Made by a program: the position numbers and the translations under genes
In this document: one piece after another, positions 4,372 to 8,492 of the stretch
Position numbering within the stretch: position 1 is the stretch's first letter
Layout of the letters: each line of letters starts with the position of its first letter
Notes under the pieces: model-generated
What the model was told of the DNA's origin: nothing
What the model saw: the letters and a program-made list of their open reading frames with translations, nothing else
Database searches by the model: none
Source: Candidatus Saccharimonadia bacterium
Lineage (GTDB): Bacteria > Patescibacteriota > Saccharimonadia > Saccharimonadales > Saccharimonadaceae
Direction: 5' to 3'
Assembly: GCA_023257145.1 (NCBI GenBank)
Contig: JALRDA010000082.1
Coordinates: forward strand, 1-8,492
Length of the DNA: 8,492 nucleotides

Positions 4372-6354
4372 ATGAAAAGCACCACATCGGCAATAGTCCC
4401 ATATCCGGAAAATGAACCGAACATCCGTACAGAGCGGTTTTTTCGGAACCTCGAACGATACATAGCCGACAACCAAAAAGGTGATATCTTATACGAATAC
4501 CAAAAAAAGATTGTCCACGATACAGCGCGCTTTTTAGGTTCGGGCGGCAAGCGTGGCTATATCGAAGCGCCAACCGGCACTGGCAAAACCGTCCTGTTTG
4601 TCACACTTGCCGAAGCGTTCAGCTACCAAGACGACAATCCGCCAAAAATTCTCGTCGTGACGCCGACAAAAGATTTAGTTCGGCAGACACAAGGCGGCAC
4701 AAGCGGCGACAAGGGCTTTGCTGGCTTTGCGCCGGATATGTCCGTTGGGACATTTTACAGTGACACGCCGTCCGGCCTAAAGGGTCTTAAAGCACAGGTG
4801 ACGATCACAACCTATGCTTCGCTCGCTAAACTAGCCGCCATGCCAGTTACCGTCGTCCGCAAAGATGGCACACGGCAGACCCGCATCATCAATCGGATTA
4901 ACGAACAGTTCGATATTATCTTCCTGGATGAGGGCCACAAAGCACTTGGGATCGGTAGTCGACGAATCCTACAAGACATTACTGATGACAAGTTAATCAT
5001 TGGGTTTACCGCAACGCCCGAATACACCGCATCGCGCAGCCTTGCAATGCTACTGCCACACCTGATCCATCAATTGGACCTTAAAGAGGCGATTATGCTC
5101 AACATGCTATCGCCGGTTATCCCAGTGACACTGGCTGCTCCATCGACAAATGTTCAGAAATTTTTGGTAGGTGCGTTAGGTGAGTATGAAAATAAAAGTT
5201 TGAAAGAACTCATCTACAACTCTGAGCGCAACCGCATGGTGATTAATGTTGCCAGTGAGCTAATCCAAGCAGGGAACACACCAATCATCGCCTGTATCCC
5301 TGGCGATGACATGCGCCACCCGCAGTACATTGCCGAGCAACTTTCCGAGCGCGTCATTAAGAATCCCGATGGATCGGAGCGCCTACTTAAGGCCGTTGCG
5401 ATTACCAGTGCAATCCCTGCGGCAATGCGACAAAAGTATTATGCCGAGCTTGAAAAGGGCGAGCTAGACGCATTAACCTACATTGACGTCTTGACCGAAG
5501 GCTGGGACAGTCAACGCGCCAACGTTATCATTAACGCCAGGCCGACCAGGTCACTTGTCGCCGCCCGCCAACGCATGGGCCGCATCCTTCGCAACAAACC
5601 CGATGGTAGGCCTGCTATCGCAATGGATATCACCGACCAGATATCTGCTGCAACCGCACCCCAAGTCTCTATGGCGGATATTTTCACGCTCGAGAGTGTT
5701 GAGAGCGGGATGGTTATTGGCAATACAACAACCCACTTTAAAGAAAATATGACCACAGCAATAGATAGAATTGCAGACCAGCATCGGTTGATACCGACTG
5801 TCAAAAATCTCTACACGCAGTATGCGGCATTGCTCGAGACACTGCCGCAACTTGCGCGCGGCCAGGCGCAGATCAAGCAGGATGGGAAAATCCGAACATT
5901 CGCCTCGTCCTATCGACTAGAGGCTCGCTTTAATGTCGATAGTCTAATGCTGGATCATCTACGCCCGAATGTCGAAATTAGACAAGTGCGCAGCGGCTAC
6001 GAAGCGATTGACGCATTTGACGAGGATCAGATTCATCAAAAAATTGCCGAACTACCCGATAGCGGTCGTCGCGGCTATGGCCTAACCGTTGATGGACGAA
6101 AATACATTAATTTATCTGATGTCATTGGCATCTTGCAACGAAAACTTGACCAGCCAGAGCTGTCTCTTGCCGACATCGAGCCGATCATACGTGACACAGC
6201 TAACGAACCTCACGACCTATACTTTACAAAACGATTCCGCGCCCGCACGCATAGGGGCGTTACGCTATATACCGCCCAAACAATGATTGAGATGACAAAA
6301 GCAGATAGCGTCATCGCCAAGGCTGGCGAACTAGCCAACATCGAAAAAGAATAG
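4372..6354 (+). CDS. Superfamily 2 DEAD/DEAH-like helicase (ResIII type)
   Basis: A 660-residue ATP-dependent nucleic-acid translocase or helicase. Motifs in order: a Q-motif-like YEYQ (41-44); motif I APTGTGKT (66-73, ATP binding); motif Ia VVTPTKDLVRQ (95-105); motif II DEGH (186-189, Mg and ATP hydrolysis, with Gly in place of the usual Ala); motif III FTATP (212-216); motif V LTEGWD (374-379); and motif VI QRMGRILR (400-407, arginine fingers). These fill two RecA-like domains up to about residue 425. The remaining third (about 430-660) matches nothing I recognise; it includes a possible helix-turn-helix-like stretch around 575-605 and is basic near 620-628. There is no nuclease motif, and no restriction or modification genes are nearby, so a type I or III restriction subunit is unlikely. 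A repair or nucleic-acid remodelling role is more plausible. ATG 4372 follows an extended -10 promoter. Confidence 0.93.
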   Translation: MKSTTSAIVPYPENEPNIRTERFFRNLERYIADNQKGDILYEYQKKIVHDTARFLGSGGKRGYIEAPTGTGKTVLFVTLAEAFSYQDDNPPKILVVTPTKDLVRQTQGGTSGDKGFAGFAPDMSVGTFYSDTPSGLKGLKAQVTITTYASLAKLAAMPVTVVRKDGTRQTRIINRINEQFDIIFLDEGHKALGIGSRRILQDITDDKLIIGFTATPEYTASRSLAMLLPHLIHQLDLKEAIMLNMLSPVIPVTLAAPSTNVQKFLVGALGEYENKSLKELIYNSERNRMVINVASELIQAGNTPIIACIPGDDMRHPQYIAEQLSERVIKNPDGSERLLKAVAITSAIPAAMRQKYYAELEKGELDALTYIDVLTEGWDSQRANVIINARPTRSLVAARQRMGRILRNKPDGRPAIAMDITDQISAATAPQVSMADIFTLESVESGMVIGNTTTHFKENMTTAIDRIADQHRLIPTVKNLYTQYAALLETLPQLARGQAQIKQDGKIRTFASSYRLEARFNVDSLMLDHLRPNVEIRQVRSGYEAIDAFDEDQIHQKIAELPDSGRRGYGLTVDGRKYINLSDVIGILQRKLDQPELSLADIEPIIRDTANEPHDLYFTKRFRARTHRGVTLYTAQTMIEMTKADSVIAKAGELANIEKE

Positions 6355-6383
6355 CCTTCACTGTGCCGCGCGACAACTAACTT

Positions 6384-6392
6384 TGCTATACT
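6384..6392 (+). promoter_or_regulatory. Extended -10 promoter of the MMPL transporter
   Basis: TGC plus TATACT (6387-6392) lies 6 nt before the ATG at 6399, predicting transcription to begin on or next to the start codon. The 13 nt at 6384-6396 repeat those at 2415-2427. No good -35 and no terminator were seen in the 44-nt gap after the helicase. Confidence 0.7.
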
Positions 6393-6398
6393 AATAAG

Positions 6399-8492
6399 AT
6401 GAAAAAGCCACAACAATCCTCATCTATTACAGGGCTATTTAGGCGCAAATGGTTACGTGCGATTCTTCCTGCTGCTATCGTCATTATTTGGTTGGCAGTG
6501 GGCGGCATCGGTGGCCCAACATTCGGCAAACTCTCGTCTGTATCTACCAACGATCAGTCAGCCTTTTTACCCTCATCTGCGCAATCAACCCAAGTACAAG
6601 AGCAACAGTCTAGATTTCGTGATGCGAAATCTATTCCCGCTATAGTCGTTATCGAATCCGAAGAGAAAATCGAGCGAAGCGACTTTGCATCGTACACCCA
6701 ACTAGTCGAAGCGATGGGCAAGGTAGAGGGCGTCCAGCAGCCAACCACCGAGCAGCCCGTCGTCGTTGCCGGACCAATCCCATCCGAAGACGGAAAGGCT
6801 GTCGAGTTTATTGTTCCGATCGATAGTCGCAGCGAAGCCAAAGAAGTTGTCGCCGACTTGCGCGCGACCGTCAAAGACAACACACCAGAAGGGCAAACGG
6901 CATACGTCACTGGACCTGCTGGACTTGCCGCTGATCTAGTGAAAGCTTTCGGTGGTATCGATGGCATTCTGCTACTCGTAGCACTAGGTGTCGTGTTTGT
7001 GATTCTACTGCTAGTCTATAAATCAATCGCACTGCCGTTCATCGTACTACTAAACTCGGTGTTTGCATTATGCGGATCGATTCTGCTAGTCTACGCGATG
7101 GCAAAATGGGGGTGGATTGAATTAAACGGACAAAGCCAAGGTATCTTATCGATTTTGGTCATTGGCGCCGCGACCGACTATTCGCTACTGTTAGTCGCAC
7201 GTTACAACGAAGCCCTGACACACACCGAATCAAAATGGTCGGCTATTCTGACCGCACTAAAAGTATCGTTTGAACCGATTGCCGCATCTGCAGCGACAGT
7301 GATCTTAGCGCTTTTATGTCTACTTTTCTCAGATCTTAATTCTAACCGCAGCCTTGGACCGATTGCTGCCAGTGGTATCGGCTTGTCGTTAGTCGCTACG
7401 CTTACATTCCTGCCGGCATTATTGGTACTGTTTGGCCGCAATTCGTTCTGGCCACGCAAGCCAAAACATCAACCCGAAACAGTAGCTGCACAAGCCAAAG
7501 GAAATCTAGACGTTACTCCGCTATGGCGCAAGGTCGGCACCCTCATCACTAATCATTCCCGTGCCGTTTGGATTTGTTCGCTGATCGTTCTGGCGATTGG
7601 CAGCCTGGGACTATTTCAATTGAAAGCGTCGGGCGTTCCACAAACCGATCTCATCCTCGCGCAATCCGAAGCCGTCGACGGACAAGCAGTATTGGCGCGG
7701 CATTTCAACTCTAGCATTGCCACGCCTATGGTCGTTATTGCAGATGAAAATAAAGCAGATGAAGTCATCTCAGCACTGAAAAATACAGACGGCGTCAGCG
7801 ACGCAAGTGCGTTTTCGGGCACAACAGCACGGCCCGGTGGACCACAACTTCCCGCCAAAATCGTTGACGGTAAAGTTCTGATTAACGCAACCCTGACGGC
7901 GAATCAGGCGGATTCAGAGGAAGCTGAAGCAACAGTACTACGCGCACGCGAATCACTCCCCAAAGTTGACCCTAGCGTACTAGTCGGTGGCACAACTGCA
8001 GTCGCTCTTGATACAAACATCACTGCTCAAAATGACCTGAAAAAGATTATTCCGATCGTCCTAGCGGTGATCCTGGTCATCCTGATCATTTTACTAAGAT
8101 CAGTAATTGCACCGGTTCTTCTAATATCAAGTGTCGTTATCAGCTATATGACCGCTATTGGCGTCTCGGCTTTTGTCTTTAATGACATCTTCCAGTTCCC
8201 AGGCGCAGATGCGTCGGTGCCGCTATTTGGATTCATCTTCTTAGTGGCGCTAGGTGTGGACTATAATATTTTCCTAATGACTCGCGTTCGTGAAGAAGCG
8301 CAAAAGATCGGCACGAGGCAGGGAATTATCCGCGGCCTTGGTAAGACGGGTGGGGTTATCACATCTGCCGGTGTCGTCCTGGCGGCAACCTTTGCCGCGC
8401 TCGGCATTATTCCGATCCTGTTCCTTGCACAACTAGCGTTTATCGTTGCCTTTGGCGTTCTGCTTGATACGATCATTGTGCGCACACTACTT
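6399..8492 (+). CDS. MMPL/RND-family membrane transporter (3' truncated)
   Basis: 698 codons are open to the window edge; MMPL proteins usually have 700-750 or more residues, so only a short tail is probably missing. The family exports lipids or other apolar substrates across the cytoplasmic membrane using the proton gradient. The layout is the duplicated one of the family: membrane segment 1 (about 21-39), an extracytoplasmic porter domain (about 40-185), a helix cluster from 189 (TM2-6), then segment 7 (about 389-408), a second porter domain (about 410-545), and a second cluster from 550. Each cluster carries the Asp-Tyr pair proposed for proton relay: GAATDYS (Asp260-Tyr261) and GVDYNIF (Asp621-Tyr622). 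The second is followed by LMTRVREEA, a strong MMPL signature. A leaderless promoter directly precedes ATG 6399. The substrate cannot be told from the sequence. Confidence 0.93.
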   Translation, partial: MKKPQQSSSITGLFRRKWLRAILPAAIVIIWLAVGGIGGPTFGKLSSVSTNDQSAFLPSSAQSTQVQEQQSRFRDAKSIPAIVVIESEEKIERSDFASYTQLVEAMGKVEGVQQPTTEQPVVVAGPIPSEDGKAVEFIVPIDSRSEAKEVVADLRATVKDNTPEGQTAYVTGPAGLAADLVKAFGGIDGILLLVALGVVFVILLLVYKSIALPFIVLLNSVFALCGSILLVYAMAKWGWIELNGQSQGILSILVIGAATDYSLLLVARYNEALTHTESKWSAILTALKVSFEPIAASAATVILALLCLLFSDLNSNRSLGPIAASGIGLSLVATLTFLPALLVLFGRNSFWPRKPKHQPETVAAQAKGNLDVTPLWRKVGTLITNHSRAVWICSLIVLAIGSLGLFQLKASGVPQTDLILAQSEAVDGQAVLARHFNSSIATPMVVIADENKADEVISALKNTDGVSDASAFSGTTARPGGPQLPAKIVDGKVLINATLTANQADSEEAEATVLRARESLPKVDPSVLVGGTTAVALDTNITAQNDLKKIIPIVLAVILVILIILLRSVIAPVLLISSVVISYMTAIGVSAFVFNDIFQFPGADASVPLFGFIFLVALGVDYNIFLMTRVREEAQKIGTRQGIIRGLGKTGGVITSAGVVLAATFAALGIIPILFLAQLAFIVAFGVLLDTIIVRTLL

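Noticed and set aside
4372..6354. Helicase as the motor subunit of a restriction or phage-defence system
   Set aside because: No nuclease motif is visible in the protein, and no methylase, specificity subunit or other defence gene lies beside it; the flanking genes have their own promoters.
6554..6967. 137-codon frame on the - strand within the transporter gene
   Set aside because: It lies wholly opposite the MMPL coding frame, has no promoter or ribosome binding site signal and a composition expected of an antisense shadow.
1..8492. tRNA, rRNA, CRISPR array or insertion sequence
   Set aside because: No cloverleaf-like gene, rRNA stretch, regularly spaced repeat, transposase or terminal inverted repeat was recognised on reading both strands.

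Overview
The window looks like a chromosomal segment of a Patescibacteria/CPR bacterium, most likely Candidatus Saccharibacteria (TM7). This is inferred from the type IV pilin sequences (near-identical N-termini reading G|FTIVELLIV...), very tight gene packing, standard stop codon use (TAA, TAG and one TGA; no in-frame TGA in long genes, so not the UGA=Gly code) and promoters that sit almost on top of the start codons. No rRNA, tRNA, CRISPR array or insertion sequence was recognised. All genes read on the + strand.

Layout. (1) 2-363: the 3' end of an unidentified gene (Cys-containing, Tyr-rich tail) followed after 5 nt by a 67-residue two-helix membrane protein. (2) 379-2931: a pilin locus. 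A consensus promoter drives three type IV pilin/pseudopilin genes in tandem (418, 911, 1397). After these come a 14-codon small ORF with a perfect AGGAGG, a single-domain PAS protein whose ATG overlaps the small ORF's stop (TAATG), and a fourth pilin (2434) whose -10 box lies inside a perfect inverted repeat. (3) 2937-3657: a self-contained unit of promoter, roughly 100-nt structured leader, TTG-started 159-residue orphan protein with G-ending codon preference, and strong intrinsic terminator. (4) 3660-4283: a 202-residue protein with an HELLH zinc-peptidase signature. (5) 4357-6354: a 660-residue superfamily 2 (ResIII/DEAD-like) helicase with an unassigned C-terminal third. (6) 6384-end: an MMPL/RND-type membrane transporter, cut by the window edge at codon 698.

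Working picture. The pilins share an almost invariant assembly helix but carry different C-terminal heads, as expected for major and minor subunits of one pilus. In Saccharibacteria such pili are associated with twitching and host contact. The PAS protein is a candidate sensor tied to the pilus by position and by possible translational coupling through the small ORF; its actual role is inference. Six promoters place the transcription start about 0-4 nt from the ATG and lack a Shine-Dalgarno sequence, so leaderless initiation appears to be the rule for first genes. Genes inside operons (911, 1958) and the orphan gene at 3078 carry Shine-Dalgarno sites. The orphan unit at 2937-3657 departs from its neighbours in leader, start codon, codon choice and terminator, and is the most distinctive single unit here.
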